Shown: positions 48,174 through 56,501, numbered from the stretch's first letter. The stretch: DNA of 64,000 nucleotides from Pseudomonas sp. Choline-02u-1 (GCF_002836515.1 NZ_PJBC01000002.1:140477-204476); one strand, 5' to 3'. A program made the numbers and translations. Notes: a model not told the origin generated them from the sequence alone.

Positions 48174-49079
48174 CTACGCTCCGCTCAACCCCTTGAGCAA
48201 CAGATCCACATTAGCCTCCAGCTCCGCCAGCGGATCCGCCGCATCGGTACTCAACACCACCAGTCGGCTACCGGATTCAGCAATCGCCGCTTTCACTGGC
48301 TCCGCTGGCTGACGATGGTGCAGCACTACCGCCACATCGTTGTCCTTGAGCGTCGCTGTCAGCTTTTTCAAATCTTCCGACGTCCACTCGGCATCGGGCC
48401 GCGCGTCCTGTCCGGCCAGTTCAAGATTAAGGCTGCCAATCAGATAGCCGAAGTGATCGCTCAGACTCAACACACTCAGATTGTCCGCCTCGGCCAGACG
48501 CGCTTCGGTGTCGGCGCTGAGTTTCAGCAAACGCTGTTTCAGCGCCGCCAGGTTGGCCTCGATCGCAGGCTTGGCGCTTGGTGCCAGGCGCACCAGATCG
48601 GCGGCCATCACGTCAGCCATGCGCCCCATGTTGTTACTCGCCAGCCATGGCTGGCTGTTCAAGCCATCCACCTGCAGGCCCGGTTGCACGGCGATACCGG
48701 GCAGGGCGCCGTCGACCGGACGGGCAGCGTCGACTTCGACGATACGAATATTGCTGCGCCGCGCGAAAGGGTACAGCGGGTCATCCGCCCACAGCGATCG
48801 CAGACCGATCACCGCGTCCGCGTCAGTGGCCAGTTTGCTCAGCGCCGGCGCCCCACGGCCGCTGAAATACGCGGTCTGGCGGCTGCCGGGCAGGTTGGCC
48901 GGGGCTGCGCGTTCAAGGTCAACATCGGTGCCCTTGAGCAGCGCTTCGCCCAATCCATAAGTGATCGGCAACGAGGCCAGCACGCGCAAGGGTTTCGCAC
49001 TTTCAGCAGCCAGAGACGGAGTGCAGACCACGCCACACAGGGCCATGGCCAGAGTCAGGTTACGCAGTGAAAAAGCCAT
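48174..49079 (-). CDS. fpvF: Ferripyoverdine periplasmic binding protein FpvF
   Basis: 301 residues with a signal peptide (LTLAMALCGVVCTPSLAAES). It belongs to the metal-binding (ZnuA-like) periplasmic protein class: VLASLPITYGLGEALLKGTD, a long central helix (LKQRLLKLSADTEARLAEAD) and AVVLHHRQPAEPVKAAI in the second lobe. In P. aeruginosa FpvC and FpvF both bind at the FpvCDEF ABC transporter that takes iron released from pyoverdine. It is the last gene of the operon, starting directly beside the fpvE stop. Confidence 0.85.
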   Translation of the reverse strand: MAFSLRNLTLAMALCGVVCTPSLAAESAKPLRVLASLPITYGLGEALLKGTDVDLERAAPANLPGSRQTAYFSGRGAPALSKLATDADAVIGLRSLWADDPLYPFARRSNIRIVEVDAARPVDGALPGIAVQPGLQVDGLNSQPWLASNNMGRMADVMAADLVRLAPSAKPAIEANLAALKQRLLKLSADTEARLAEADNLSVLSLSDHFGYLIGSLNLELAGQDARPDAEWTSEDLKKLTATLKDNDVAVVLHHRQPAEPVKAAIAESGSRLVVLSTDAADPLAELEANVDLLLKGLSGA

Positions 49080-49979
49080 TTATCCAAGGTTCCCTTTCAG
49101 GCTGGGGACGACGCCGCGCGCAATGGCGGCGAGGGCAAAAGCGATGCCGGCGACGAGAATGATCGCGGCGCCGGACGGAATCGGCAGGTCGAACACGATT
49201 GGTGCAAGAATCCCGCATAGCGTGCTCACGGTGGCAATCAGCACCGAACACCAGAAAAATCCTTTGAGTGACTGACTGAGCAAACGCGCCGCCGCCGCCG
49301 GGATCACCAGCAAGGCACCGACCAGAATCGCGCCGATCACCTTGACCGCCGCGACAGTGATCAGCGTCACCAGAATCACGAACAGGTAATCCAGCGTCTT
49401 GACCGCTACGCCACGCACCGCCGCCAGTTGCGGGTTGAAACTGGCGAGCATGATGCGGTTGTACAGCGGCAGGGCGAGGGCCATGACCAGTGAACCGACG
49501 ATGGCCAGGACCGCCAGATCATTGCCGTTGACGGTCAGCACCGAACCGAACAGCACGTTTTCCAGAATGTGCACATTGATCTTGCCGGCGAGAATCAGCA
49601 GCAAGCTCGCGCCCAAGGCGAGCGATACCGAGAGAAACACGCCGATCAGCGTATCCGGTGCCAGCCCGGTGCGGTTGCGCAGGTAATTGAGCAGGATGCC
49701 GAACAGCAGGCAGTAACCGAACAGACTGCCGTATGGGCCGGTATAGGGTTCGCCGAGCAGAATACCGATGGCCACACCGGTCAACGCGGCATGGCCGACC
49801 GCTTCGGAAAAGAACGCAAAGCGCTTGACCACCACCAGCGTGCCGAGCCCGCCCAGCACCGGGCCGATCAGCAGGCCGGCAAGCAGGGCATTGACGACAA
49901 AGCCGTAGGCCAGCGCTTCGGGCAGATAACCGGAAGATGCCCAGCCCTGGACCATCAGACGAAAGGCTTCGTAGCTCAT
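49080..49979 (-). CDS. fpvE: Iron ABC transporter permease FpvE
   Basis: 299 residues with eight or nine membrane helices of the ABC-3 (ZnuB/MntB) permease family: FVVNALLAGLLIGPVLGGLGTLVV, VGHAALTGVAIGILLGEP (the cytoplasmic coupling region) and VIGAILVGALLVIPAAAARLL. It forms the channel for the FpvD ATPase. Start and the fpvD stop share one base (TGATG), so translation is coupled. Alternative: a zinc or manganese permease, but the gene set fpvGHJK beside it decides for pyoverdine iron. Confidence 0.88.
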   Translation of the reverse strand: MSYEAFRLMVQGWASSGYLPEALAYGFVVNALLAGLLIGPVLGGLGTLVVVKRFAFFSEAVGHAALTGVAIGILLGEPYTGPYGSLFGYCLLFGILLNYLRNRTGLAPDTLIGVFLSVSLALGASLLLILAGKINVHILENVLFGSVLTVNGNDLAVLAIVGSLVMALALPLYNRIMLASFNPQLAAVRGVAVKTLDYLFVILVTLITVAAVKVIGAILVGALLVIPAAAARLLSQSLKGFFWCSVLIATVSTLCGILAPIVFDLPIPSGAAIILVAGIAFALAAIARGVVPSLKGNLG

Positions 49980-50830
49980 CAGACAGCGCTCCGTGGATGG
50001 GTGGAAAACAGTGTCAGCAGACGTTCCGGCGTCAGCGCCTGTTGCGGTGTGGCATCGAACAGCACGCGGCGGTTGAGACCGGTAACCCGATCGGCCAGCC
50101 GACCCACCGCTTCCAGATCATGCTCGATCCACAGCACGGTGATGCCCGCTGCGCGCCAGTCAGTCAGCAGGCGTTCGAACACCTGAATCCCTGCCTCATC
50201 GAGGGCTGACATAGGTTCGTCGAGCACCAGCAATTGCGGCGCCGGAATCAGGCCCTGCGCGAGCAGGACCCGCTGGCGCTCACCGCCGGACAGCGCGCCC
50301 ATGCGCCGCTTGCGCTTGTCCTGCATGCCGACGCGCTCCAGCGCCTCGCCGATGGCGCCGGCGTAGTGTTTGCTCAAACCGAGAAAGGCCGGGCGGCGCT
50401 GGCACATGGCGGCCATGAAATCGTCGACGGTCATCGGCAGGCCGCGATCGAACTCCAGCGCCTGCGGGACGTAACCGGTGGTGCCGGGCTCGCCAGGCCA
50501 GCGCAGGCTGAGCTGGCCCTGATGCGGCATCTGCCCGAGCAGGGTTTTGATCAGCGAGCTCTTGCCACCGCCGTTGGGGCCGACCAGCGCATGCACGCTG
50601 CCGGGCTGCACCTGGAAGCTGACATTGTCGAGAATCGTCGTGCGCCCCAAGGTCAGGCTGATAGCCGCAAACTCCAGCGCCGGCCCGTTTTTCCCCTGTG
50701 GGGGCGAGCTTGCTTGCGAATGCGGTGTGTCATTCAGCGAAGATGTTGGCTGATCCGGTACCTTCGCGAGCAAGCTCGCTCCCACAGGGTTCTCTGCGTG
50801 ATCGGCGGGGAGGGTTTGTTTCGACGTCAT
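49979..50830 (-). CDS. fpvD: Iron ABC transporter ATPase FpvD with a REP-encoded N-terminal extension
   Basis: 283 residues. Walker A GPNGGGKSSL (about 83-92), Q-loop YVPQALEFDR, ABC signature LSGGERQRVLLAQ, Walker B LLVLDEPMSAL and the switch His in WIEHDLEAVG are all intact. Residues 14-46 are translated from a REPIN (50694-50789) inserted in frame and have no similarity to ABC ATPases (NPVGASLLAKV and ASSPPQG are the translated arms). No ATG, GTG or TTG lies between the REPIN and the ATPase core, so the extension appears to be translated. The gene overlaps fpvC by four bases. Confidence 0.9.
   Translation of the reverse strand: MTSKQTLPADHAENPVGASLLAKVPDQPTSSLNDTPHSQASSPPQGKNGPALEFAAISLTLGRTTILDNVSFQVQPGSVHALVGPNGGGKSSLIKTLLGQMPHQGQLSLRWPGEPGTTGYVPQALEFDRGLPMTVDDFMAAMCQRRPAFLGLSKHYAGAIGEALERVGMQDKRKRRMGALSGGERQRVLLAQGLIPAPQLLVLDEPMSALDEAGIQVFERLLTDWRAAGITVLWIEHDLEAVGRLADRVTGLNRRVLFDATPQQALTPERLLTLFSTHPRSAV
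50694..50789. repeat. REP pair (REPIN) inside fpvD
   Basis: Left arm 50694-50720 and right arm 50763-50789 are near-perfect reverse complements (GCGAGCAAGCTCGCTCCCAC variant) around a 42-base spacer. It lies inside a reading frame, unlike the other REP elements here. Confidence 0.88.
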
Positions 50831-51756
50831 GCCCCGGACTCCTGAATCGCCCGAACCACGGTGTTGAGGTTGCCGGTCATTTCCTTTTCGTACTTGTCGG
50901 CGGTGTATTCGCCATAGGAAATGTGCGACAGCGGATAGAGCTTCACCCCGGATTCGCGCTGGATGGTGTCGACATAGCTGGAAGGGAAATCCATCTCGGA
51001 GAAGATCACTTTCACGTCGAGTTCACGCAACTGATCGATGGTTTTCTTCAACTGACTAGGGCTTGGTTCGATGCCGTGAGCAGGCTCGACCACAGCTGTC
51101 ACTTCCAGGCCGAATTCGCGCAACAGATAGTCGTAAGCCGCATGCACCGTGGCCACGCGCAGTTCGGCGTTCGGTGCCTGGGTCAGTTTGGCCAGAGCGT
51201 CGGCGCGCATCTGCCGCAGGCGTTTGCCATAGGCGCGGGCGTTCTGGGTGTAGGTCTTGGCGTTGTCCGGGTCGAGTTTGCCCAACTCGCGGGCGATGTT
51301 GTTGACCTGGGCGATGGAGGCGCTGATCGACAGGAACGTGTGCGGGTTGACCACTTTGCCAGCGCCGCGCGCAGCGACACCGGTGGCTGCGAGCAATGGC
51401 ACGTTTTCGTTGGCTTCGATGGTTTTGACATTGGGTGTTTCGCTGGCGGCGATCATTCGGTCGGCGAAGTCGTCATGGCCGACGCCGTTGAGCACGATCA
51501 CGTCCAGTCCGCTGATGCGCTTGATGTCTTCGGCGCGCGGCTCGTAGGCGTGCGGGTTGAAGCCGGCAGGAATCAGCGGCACCACTTCGGCCTTGTCGCC
51601 GACGATATTGGCTACATAGCTGTAATACGGATGCAGGGTGATGCCGATACGCAGGCGTTTGCCTGGCTCGGCACCGGCCAGCGGGCTCAGCAGGCAGGCG
51701 CACAGGCCAAGCAGAAACAGGCGTAACAATGGACGGCGAGGCGATGAAATGGACAT
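50827..51756 (-). CDS. fpvC: Ferripyoverdine periplasmic binding protein FpvC
   Basis: 309 residues from the ATG at 51756, which gives a normal signal peptide (PLLRLFLLGLCACLLSPLAGA); a TTG at 51795 would overlap the fpvK stop by four bases and add 13 residues. It is a ZnuA/TroA-type metal-binding protein with the metal-ligand histidines in ITLHPYYSYVANIVGD, GFNPHAYEPRAEDIK, VNPHTFLSI and VHAAYDYLLREFGL. It carries iron(II) released from pyoverdine to FpvE. Together with FpvF this gives two binding proteins for one transporter. Confidence 0.87.
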   Translation of the reverse strand: MSISSPRRPLLRLFLLGLCACLLSPLAGAEPGKRLRIGITLHPYYSYVANIVGDKAEVVPLIPAGFNPHAYEPRAEDIKRISGLDVIVLNGVGHDDFADRMIAASETPNVKTIEANENVPLLAATGVAARGAGKVVNPHTFLSISASIAQVNNIARELGKLDPDNAKTYTQNARAYGKRLRQMRADALAKLTQAPNAELRVATVHAAYDYLLREFGLEVTAVVEPAHGIEPSPSQLKKTIDQLRELDVKVIFSEMDFPSSYVDTIQRESGVKLYPLSHISYGEYTADKYEKEMTGNLNTVVRAIQESGA

Positions 51757-51791
51757 GGGCAAGCAGTCTTCTCTCGGATAAAGGCGAGGAA

Positions 51792-52367
51792 TCAATGGCG
51801 ATGTTCGCGGGTAACCCCGGCATCGAATTGCGCGACGATCTGTTTCCAGCCAGCGGCAGACAGCGCGGCGTCGGACAGATCCACCGCCGGCGGGGGATCG
51901 GCGCTGCGGTTCAGCCAGATGTCCGGCGCCGCGTTGGCGTCGGCACCGACACGCATCAGAAACGAGCCGGCGACATCAGGCGTCGCGCTACGGCCCAAAT
52001 AGGCGTTGTCGGCGAACATTTGCCACGCATGACCGCCGCGGCTGATCGAACTGGCATCCAACGCGAACGGCGCAAAGCCTTCATCGGCCAGCGTCTGTGG
52101 CGTCGGCAGGGCTTTTTGCTCTTCGCGCAGCAAGCGGATTTCGTCGAGCGTCACCCGCAGGTCGGCATAGATGCCTTGCTCGGCGGCGCTGAGGTCGCGG
52201 CGGGCGTCGTACTGGTTGCTGGCCACCGGCTCCGGTTCATGGGAAACCCCGCGCCACGCCACCACCGAGCCGGCGACCGCGAGGATCACCAGGCACAACA
52301 GCAGCACATTGAGGGTTTCATGACCGGCGCCGGCCGGGCGTACCACTTGAGTTGTCGGGGTACTCAT
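51792..52367 (-). CDS. fpvK: Ferripyoverdine reduction accessory protein FpvK
   Basis: 191 residues with one membrane helix near the N-terminus (LNVLLLCLVILAVAGSVVAW) and a periplasmic soluble part (WQMFADNAYLGRS, DIWLNRSADPPP). It matches the DUF6162-type protein of the fpvGHJK group by position and layout. FpvGHJK together reduce Fe(III)-pyoverdine; FpvK's own role is not defined. It overlaps fpvJ by four bases. Confidence 0.82.
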   Translation of the reverse strand: MSTPTTQVVRPAGAGHETLNVLLLCLVILAVAGSVVAWRGVSHEPEPVASNQYDARRDLSAAEQGIYADLRVTLDEIRLLREEQKALPTPQTLADEGFAPFALDASSISRGGHAWQMFADNAYLGRSATPDVAGSFLMRVGADANAAPDIWLNRSADPPPAVDLSDAALSAAGWKQIVAQFDAGVTREHRH

Positions 52368-52702
52368 GGGGCTTCGATATCCGCCTGGTCGATTTCCACT
52401 ACGTGGCCTGGGCCGGCGTCGAACAGCACATAGAATTCACTGCCGGGCTTTTTAAAGGTCAGCGTCGAGTCGTCGCCCAGTTTGCCCGGCACGAGAATGG
52501 TTTCGTCGTAGCCGATCACATCGAGGGTCACGCCCGGCGCGCCGCTGCCGTCGGAAAAACCGCCGGTGCATTTGATCTGTTCGGCATCGATGGCTTTGCA
52601 TTCGCACATCGGGTTGTGCGCCAGGGCGCTGGCACTGAAACCGGCGCTCAGCAGCAGCGCGGCGCTGGCGAGCAAACGGGTATGAAGGGGTGAGCGAGTC
52701 AT
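52364..52702 (-). CDS. fpvJ: Ferripyoverdine reduction accessory protein FpvJ
   Basis: 112 residues from the ATG at 52702; a longer in-frame reading to 52810 lies inside fpvH and is unlikely. A signal peptide (LLASAALLLSAGFSASALA) precedes a small periplasmic domain with three cysteines (NPMCECKAID and IKCTGGFSD) and a C-terminal segment LTFKKPGSEFYVLFDAGPGH. The cysteines could bind metal or form a disulfide. Known to act with FpvGHK in iron release. The start overlaps the fpvH stop by four bases. Confidence 0.82.
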   Translation of the reverse strand: MTRSPLHTRLLASAALLLSAGFSASALAHNPMCECKAIDAEQIKCTGGFSDGSGAPGVTLDVIGYDETILVPGKLGDDSTLTFKKPGSEFYVLFDAGPGHVVEIDQADIEAP

Positions 52703-53241
52703 GGTTTGGCTCCTTGTTTGTTCAGCCACGCAACCGTGGCGGGGGAGGCTTGGCTCAGGGGCATCGCGGCCTGGTGCATGCTGCCGTCCCAGCCTTCCAT
52801 GGTGATCCACAGCTCGGCGTCAGGTTTGGTCTTCGCCGGGATCGGCATTTGCGTGCCCATGCGATAAGGCGTACCGAAGAAAATCGTGCCAGCGGCGCGC
52901 AGACTGCGCGGTTTGCCGATGCGCAGGTAAGTGGCCTTGACCTGTTCGACACAGCTGTCACAGACGGCGGCAGTGAAGTCCTTCATGTAGCCGGCCGGTC
53001 CGCTCAGGTGCGGCGCCTCTTCGCGTAACTCCGCCAGACGCAGGCTCCACGGGCCGACCTGAACGGTGCCTATTTCCCGTTGGCCCAGGCCACTGTCGCC
53101 GCGAAACAGCGAGGCATCGGCAAAGTATTTCGGCATGAAGCCCAGCGGGATCAGCAACAGCAGAACATTGATGTGGAAGCGCCACTTGTGCCAGAAACGC
53201 GACAGGCGCGACGGCGGTGTGACCGAGATGGCTTTGTTCAC
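52699..53241 (-). CDS. fpvH: Ferripyoverdine reduction accessory protein FpvH
   Basis: 180 residues with one N-terminal membrane helix (FHINVLLLLIPLGFMPKYF) and a periplasmic domain containing a CxxC pair in AAVCDSCVEQVKATYL (about 94-97). A thiol pair in an iron-reduction operon suggests electron transfer or metal binding, but the mechanism is not established. It overlaps fpvG by four bases. Confidence 0.84.
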   Translation of the reverse strand: MNKAISVTPPSRLSRFWHKWRFHINVLLLLIPLGFMPKYFADASLFRGDSGLGQREIGTVQVGPWSLRLAELREEAPHLSGPAGYMKDFTAAVCDSCVEQVKATYLRIGKPRSLRAAGTIFFGTPYRMGTQMPIPAKTKPDAELWITMEGWDGSMHQAAMPLSQASPATVAWLNKQGAKP

Positions 53242-54437
53242 AGGCTCGCCTCCGAAGGTTCACGGCGCAGCGCCGGCTGGGCGGTGACGCGGTTTTTCTT
53301 GTCCTCGCGTTTCAGCGCATTGGCGGTGGCCAGCGCGGTACGCTTGGTCCAGATGAGCAGGCCGCTGAGGATCATCATGCTCAGCAACAGACCGAAGAAG
53401 AACCAGATCAACTTGATCCAGATCCCACCGAAGTCGCCGGTGTGCAGCGGGCGCATGGATTCGGTGACGAATTCCAGCGAGGACCGATCGGACAGCAACC
53501 GTGAGGAGGCCATTTCGCCGTTGTACGGGTTGAGAGTCGCGGTCTGGTACATCAGCGGATACCAGCCACGGCCGCTGACGCTCATGTGCGAGTAGGCGTT
53601 GCCCGGCAGGTTGACGTAGCTGGCTTCCAGCCCGGGAATCTTCTGCTGGGCGATTTCGATGGCGCGGTCCAGGCTGATGCGCGGCGGCGGGGTGCCAGCG
53701 GCCGAAATCGGCACGCTTTCGCGGGACATCGCCGGAATGATCGGCTCGCTGGAAATGGAAATCTGGTTATCGAAAAGGAAAGCCTTGATCAGGAACCAGA
53801 TGCCGGTGATGGAAATTACCGCGATGAACCAGATCGACCAGATGCCGCACAGACGATGGAAGTCGCCCCAGAAGATCCGCGCGCCATGGCGCACGCGCAG
53901 GGTCGGGCGCAGAAAACCTTTCCAGAAGCGTTTGTAGACCACCAGCCCGGTAATCAGCGAGACCAGCATCGGCACGCCGAGCAACGACACCAGATACCAG
54001 CCCCAACTGTAGCCATTGGTGAACGGTACCAGCCACCAGCCATGCAGGGCGCGGGTAAAGGCCTTGAAATCGAAGGCCGGCGCGGCGCCCTGGATGACCC
54101 CGGTGTACGGATTGACGTAGACCGTCAATGAGCGACCGTCGGGGTAGCTGACTTCGACGTCGAGGGCAAAGTGCGACTCGTCCGGGCGGTTGATGCTCTG
54201 CACCAGGGTTTGCGGTTCGGCCTGTTTGATCGCCGCGAGGATCTGGTCGTAGCTCAGTCGCGGCGCATCGTCCGACGGCTGACTGGCGCGCATTTGCGGG
54301 TTGGCCAGCCAGACAATTTCCTGGCTGACCACCGCCAGCGTGCCGGTGACGCAGACGATCAACACAAAGAACCAGATCGGCAACGCCAGCCAGCTATGCA
54401 CCAGGAACCACAGTTTGGAACGGGATTTCTTCGACAT
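53238..54437 (-). CDS. fpvG: Ferripyoverdine inner-membrane reductase FpvG (PepSY family)
   Basis: 399 residues from the ATG at 54437 (MSKKSRSKLWFLVHSW); the reading frame is open further upstream but without coding character. Four membrane helices in the PepSY-TM layout: LALPIWFFVLIVCVTGTLAVV, LVSLLGVPMLVSLITGLVVY, IWSIWFIAVISITGIWFLIK and LIWFFFGLLLSMMILSGLLIW, with two periplasmic PepSY-like segments. Histidines at LVHSW, ALHGWW, DFHRLCG and PLHTGDFGG are positioned to bind heme. FpvG reduces iron on pyoverdine in the periplasm. It is the first gene of fpvGHJKCDEF, an operon joined by four-base overlaps. Confidence 0.9.
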   Translation of the reverse strand: MSKKSRSKLWFLVHSWLALPIWFFVLIVCVTGTLAVVSQEIVWLANPQMRASQPSDDAPRLSYDQILAAIKQAEPQTLVQSINRPDESHFALDVEVSYPDGRSLTVYVNPYTGVIQGAAPAFDFKAFTRALHGWWLVPFTNGYSWGWYLVSLLGVPMLVSLITGLVVYKRFWKGFLRPTLRVRHGARIFWGDFHRLCGIWSIWFIAVISITGIWFLIKAFLFDNQISISSEPIIPAMSRESVPISAAGTPPPRISLDRAIEIAQQKIPGLEASYVNLPGNAYSHMSVSGRGWYPLMYQTATLNPYNGEMASSRLLSDRSSLEFVTESMRPLHTGDFGGIWIKLIWFFFGLLLSMMILSGLLIWTKRTALATANALKREDKKNRVTAQPALRREPSEASL

Positions 54438-54503
54438 GATTGCGCGTCTTGATTGCGGTGGAAGGGGCCGGGCTACGGGCTTCGCAGCACGGAACTCCCC
54501 GGG

Positions 54504-54538
54504 AGGCCGTTCGTGGCTTTTGCCTACGCGAACGGCCT
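54504..54538 (-). other. Leader hairpin before fpvG
   Basis: AGGCCGTTCG (54504-54513) and CGAACGGCCT (54529-54538) form a perfect 10-bp stem with a 15-base loop in the untranslated region upstream of fpvG, about 67 bases before the start. No T run follows on the fpvG strand, so it is not a plain terminator for the upstream VOC gene. Confidence 0.65.
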
Positions 54539-54546
54539 GCATTCCT

Positions 54547-54572
54547 ATAAGACGGATGAGCGAAGAAAATCC
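54547..54572 (-). promoter_or_regulatory. Candidate FecI/FpvI-type ECF promoter of the fpv operon
   Basis: On the minus strand GGATTTTC is followed by CGTCTTATAGG, a layout resembling iron-starvation ECF promoters of the FecI group rather than the TAAAT-N16-CGT PvdS box, which I do not find here. Assignment is by pattern only. Confidence 0.45.
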
Positions 54573-54650
54573 CGAAAGCGGATATGAAAGCAAATGTTTC
54601 GCAATTACATCGGCGAGGTGTTTTTGCCAGCCGATCCAGGGCATAAGTGC

Positions 54651-55109
54651 TCAGCTTTGGCGGAACATTTCCATGGCGCGTTGGCGAATCTGCTCTTCGC
54701 TCAGATCCTCCTTGTGCGTGGCGAGAAACCACAGATGCCCGAACGGGTCTCTCAGTGTCCCGCTGCGGTCACCGTAAAACTGGTCTTTGACCTCCGATAC
54801 GCTTTGCGCCCCGGCATCCAGCGCCTGTTGGAATGACTGGTCGACATCGGTGACATACAGGTGCAAGCCGATCGACACCGCCTGCTCAGGATTGCTCAGC
54901 GGACCTTGATCGCAAGGCGTGCCGAGCATGATCGCGCTGTCACCAATGCGCAGCTCGGCATGGCCGATATTGCCGTCGGGCATGGTCAGGCGCATGACTT
55001 CGCTGGCATTGAAGGCTTTTCTGTAGAACTCAATGGCCTCGGCGGCCTGTTGGATGCCCAGGTACGGGGTAATGCTGTGATACCCCTCAGGAATGGGTTT
55101 GACGCTCAT
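54651..55109 (-). CDS. VOC-family (PhnB-like) protein
   Basis: 152 residues from the ATG at 55109 (MSVKPIPEGYHSITPYLGI); longer in-frame upstream starts at 55172 look non-coding. A vicinal-oxygen-chelate fold is indicated by PYLGIQQAAEAIEFYRKAF, MPDGNIGHAELRIGDSAIML, VDQSFQQALDAGAQSV and DRSGTLRDPFGHLWFLATH. PhnB-like VOC proteins include glyoxalase-type enzymes and antibiotic-binding proteins; the metal ligands and substrate are not settled. Same strand as fpvG, 213 bp upstream of it, and probably separate. Confidence 0.88.
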   Translation of the reverse strand: MSVKPIPEGYHSITPYLGIQQAAEAIEFYRKAFNASEVMRLTMPDGNIGHAELRIGDSAIMLGTPCDQGPLSNPEQAVSIGLHLYVTDVDQSFQQALDAGAQSVSEVKDQFYGDRSGTLRDPFGHLWFLATHKEDLSEEQIRQRAMEMFRQS

Positions 55110-55220
55110 GACGTTCTCCCTGTTTTTGTTTTCAACAGATGTGGTTGCTCCGGATCTGCCCGGAGCAATCACTATAGAACCGTCCCTGCAGCGCAGATTT
55201 TCCGCCGACGAGCAGCGTTA

Positions 55221-55673
55221 TCACTCCTCGCCAAAGTGCGGGCCTGGCCCTTGGTCACCGAGCGCGTCGCCTTTATTGCGCAATGGACACGCCTCCATCG
55301 ACAGGCAACCGCAGCCGATGCACCCGGTGAGCTGATCGCGCATTAGCGTCAGTTGCCTGATTCGTTCGTCGAGCTCGCGCTGCCATTGTTCAGACAACAT
55401 CTTCCAGTCGGCGGCCGTTGGCGCTCGATCCTGCGGCAGGATCTTCAGCGCTTCGCCGATTTCCGCCAGCGGTATCCCCAGCCGTTGCGCGACTTTGATC
55501 AACGCCACCCGGCGCAGCACGGCACGCGGATAACGGCGCTGGTTGCCAGCGTTGCGTTCACTCTTGATCAAACCCTTGGTTTCATAAAAGTGCAGCGCCG
55601 TGACCGCGACGCCGCTGCGCGCCGCAACGTCCCCAACAGTGAGAGGCTTGTGCACCTGGTCTTTGCTGATCAT
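55221..55673 (-). CDS. soxR: Redox-sensitive transcriptional activator SoxR
   Basis: 150 residues. The MerR-type helix-turn-helix ([20 protein letters not shown]) is followed by a dimerisation helix and the iron-sulfur ligands C118-x2-C121-x-C123-x5-C129 ([12 protein letters not shown]), the exact SoxR spacing. In pseudomonads SoxR responds to redox-cycling compounds such as phenazines and directly activates a small set of genes. It is divergent from a monooxygenase gene with a SoxR box and 19-bp promoter spacer between them. Confidence 0.95.
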   Translation of the reverse strand: MISKDQVHKPLTVGDVAARSGVAVTALHFYETKGLIKSERNAGNQRRYPRAVLRRVALIKVAQRLGIPLAEIGEALKILPQDRAPTAADWKMLSEQWQRELDERIRQLTLMRDQLTGCIGCGCLSMEACPLRNKGDALGDQGPGPHFGEE

Positions 55674-55686
55674 GCTGAAAATGCTC

Positions 55687-55717
55687 TTGACCTTGACTTA
55701 ACTGGAGGTTTTACCCT
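55687..55717 (+). promoter_or_regulatory. SoxR-activated promoter
   Basis: CCTTGACTTAACTGGAGG (55691-55708) matches the SoxR operator consensus at 14 of 18 positions. It lies between a -35 TTGACC (55687-55692) and a -10 TACCCT (55712-55717) with a 19-base spacer, the overlong spacing typical of MerR-family targets. It drives the monooxygenase gene at 55767. Confidence 0.85.
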
Positions 55718-55766
55718 GCAGCTCTTCGGGTCGCAAGGCTCGCTTCAAGATGAGTGGGGGTTTTCC

Positions 55767-56120
55767 ATGAGCAATCGCAGCTTTACCCAATTGATCGAAT
55801 TCGAAATCGAACCCCGTCAGCAAGCGGCGCTGATCTCGGCATTGGCGACGCAGACCGAGCGTCTGGCGCAGCGTTACGACGGATTTCTCAGCGCCAGCGT
55901 GCAGGCCAGCGACGACGGCCGTCGCGTGTTGAGCTTTTTGCAATGGCAAAGCCGCGAAGCGGGGGAGGCGGCGTTTCACACTTTCGAAAGCGGTGAGCAG
56001 GATTTCTGGCAACTGATCCGCACCCATCGGGCGAAAACAGTGACCTTCAATTCGTTCCAGGTGCACAGCAGCATTGCCCGCAGCCACGACGATGCGCTGC
56101 ATTGCCGTTTGCCGGGTTAG
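55767..56120 (+). CDS. Antibiotic biosynthesis monooxygenase (ABM)-domain protein
   Basis: 117 residues from the ATG at 55767; no earlier in-frame start is supported. The dimeric ferredoxin-like ABM fold is suggested by FEIEPRQQAALISALATQTERLA, YDGFLSASVQASDDGRRVLSF and WQSREAGEAAFHTFE. ABM proteins oxygenate or rearrange quinone-like compounds without cofactor. The SoxR promoter immediately upstream means it probably acts on redox-cycling quinones or phenazines; a similar gene lies beside soxR in P. aeruginosa. The substrate is unproven. Confidence 0.88.
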   Translation: MSNRSFTQLIEFEIEPRQQAALISALATQTERLAQRYDGFLSASVQASDDGRRVLSFLQWQSREAGEAAFHTFESGEQDFWQLIRTHRAKTVTFNSFQVHSSIARSHDDALHCRLPG

Positions 56121-56231
56121 CCGTTGTTAGCGCAAACCTGATAGCCACTATTGAGAGCGTTGATTTCTGCGCGAGCGTGCCCGGGCGTAGCCTTTCTCCA
56201 TCGACCCCACATTGCTCGCCAGGACGCTCCC

Positions 56232-56501
56232 ATGAACCGTTTTCTGACTGTTTCGCTGATGCTCGCTGTTTCCGTTCTTGCTGGCTGTGCCAGCCATGTT
56301 TCGCCAGAGCTGCGCCCTTACACCGCTGAAGAATCCCGCGAACTGGCGCTGGAAGCGCTGAACCGCAGCGGTTTGTCGTTCGACGAATACCATGCGAAAA
56401 AAGCCCAGTTGCTCGGCCAGCCGCAGAAGACGTTCGGCTTCGACCAACAAGGCGAGATGAGTGCCGAACGTGCCATACAGCTGCACGGTCGTCCAAGCTG
56501 A
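56232..56501 (+). CDS. Small lipoprotein
   Basis: 89 residues from the ATG at 56232 (MNRFLTVSLMLAVSVLAGC); upstream in-frame starts from 56151 lack a signal peptide. A lipobox LAGC predicts lipidation at Cys19. The mature part is mostly helical and hydrophilic (AEESRELALEALNRSGLSFDEYHAKKAQLL). I do not recognise the family. It has no partner gene. Confidence 0.82.
   Translation: MNRFLTVSLMLAVSVLAGCASHVSPELRPYTAEESRELALEALNRSGLSFDEYHAKKAQLLGQPQKTFGFDQQGEMSAERAIQLHGRPS

Noticed and set aside
48174..51756. Zinc transporter znuABC
   Set aside because: The two binding proteins and the linked fpvGHJK genes next to pvdH match the ferripyoverdine system.
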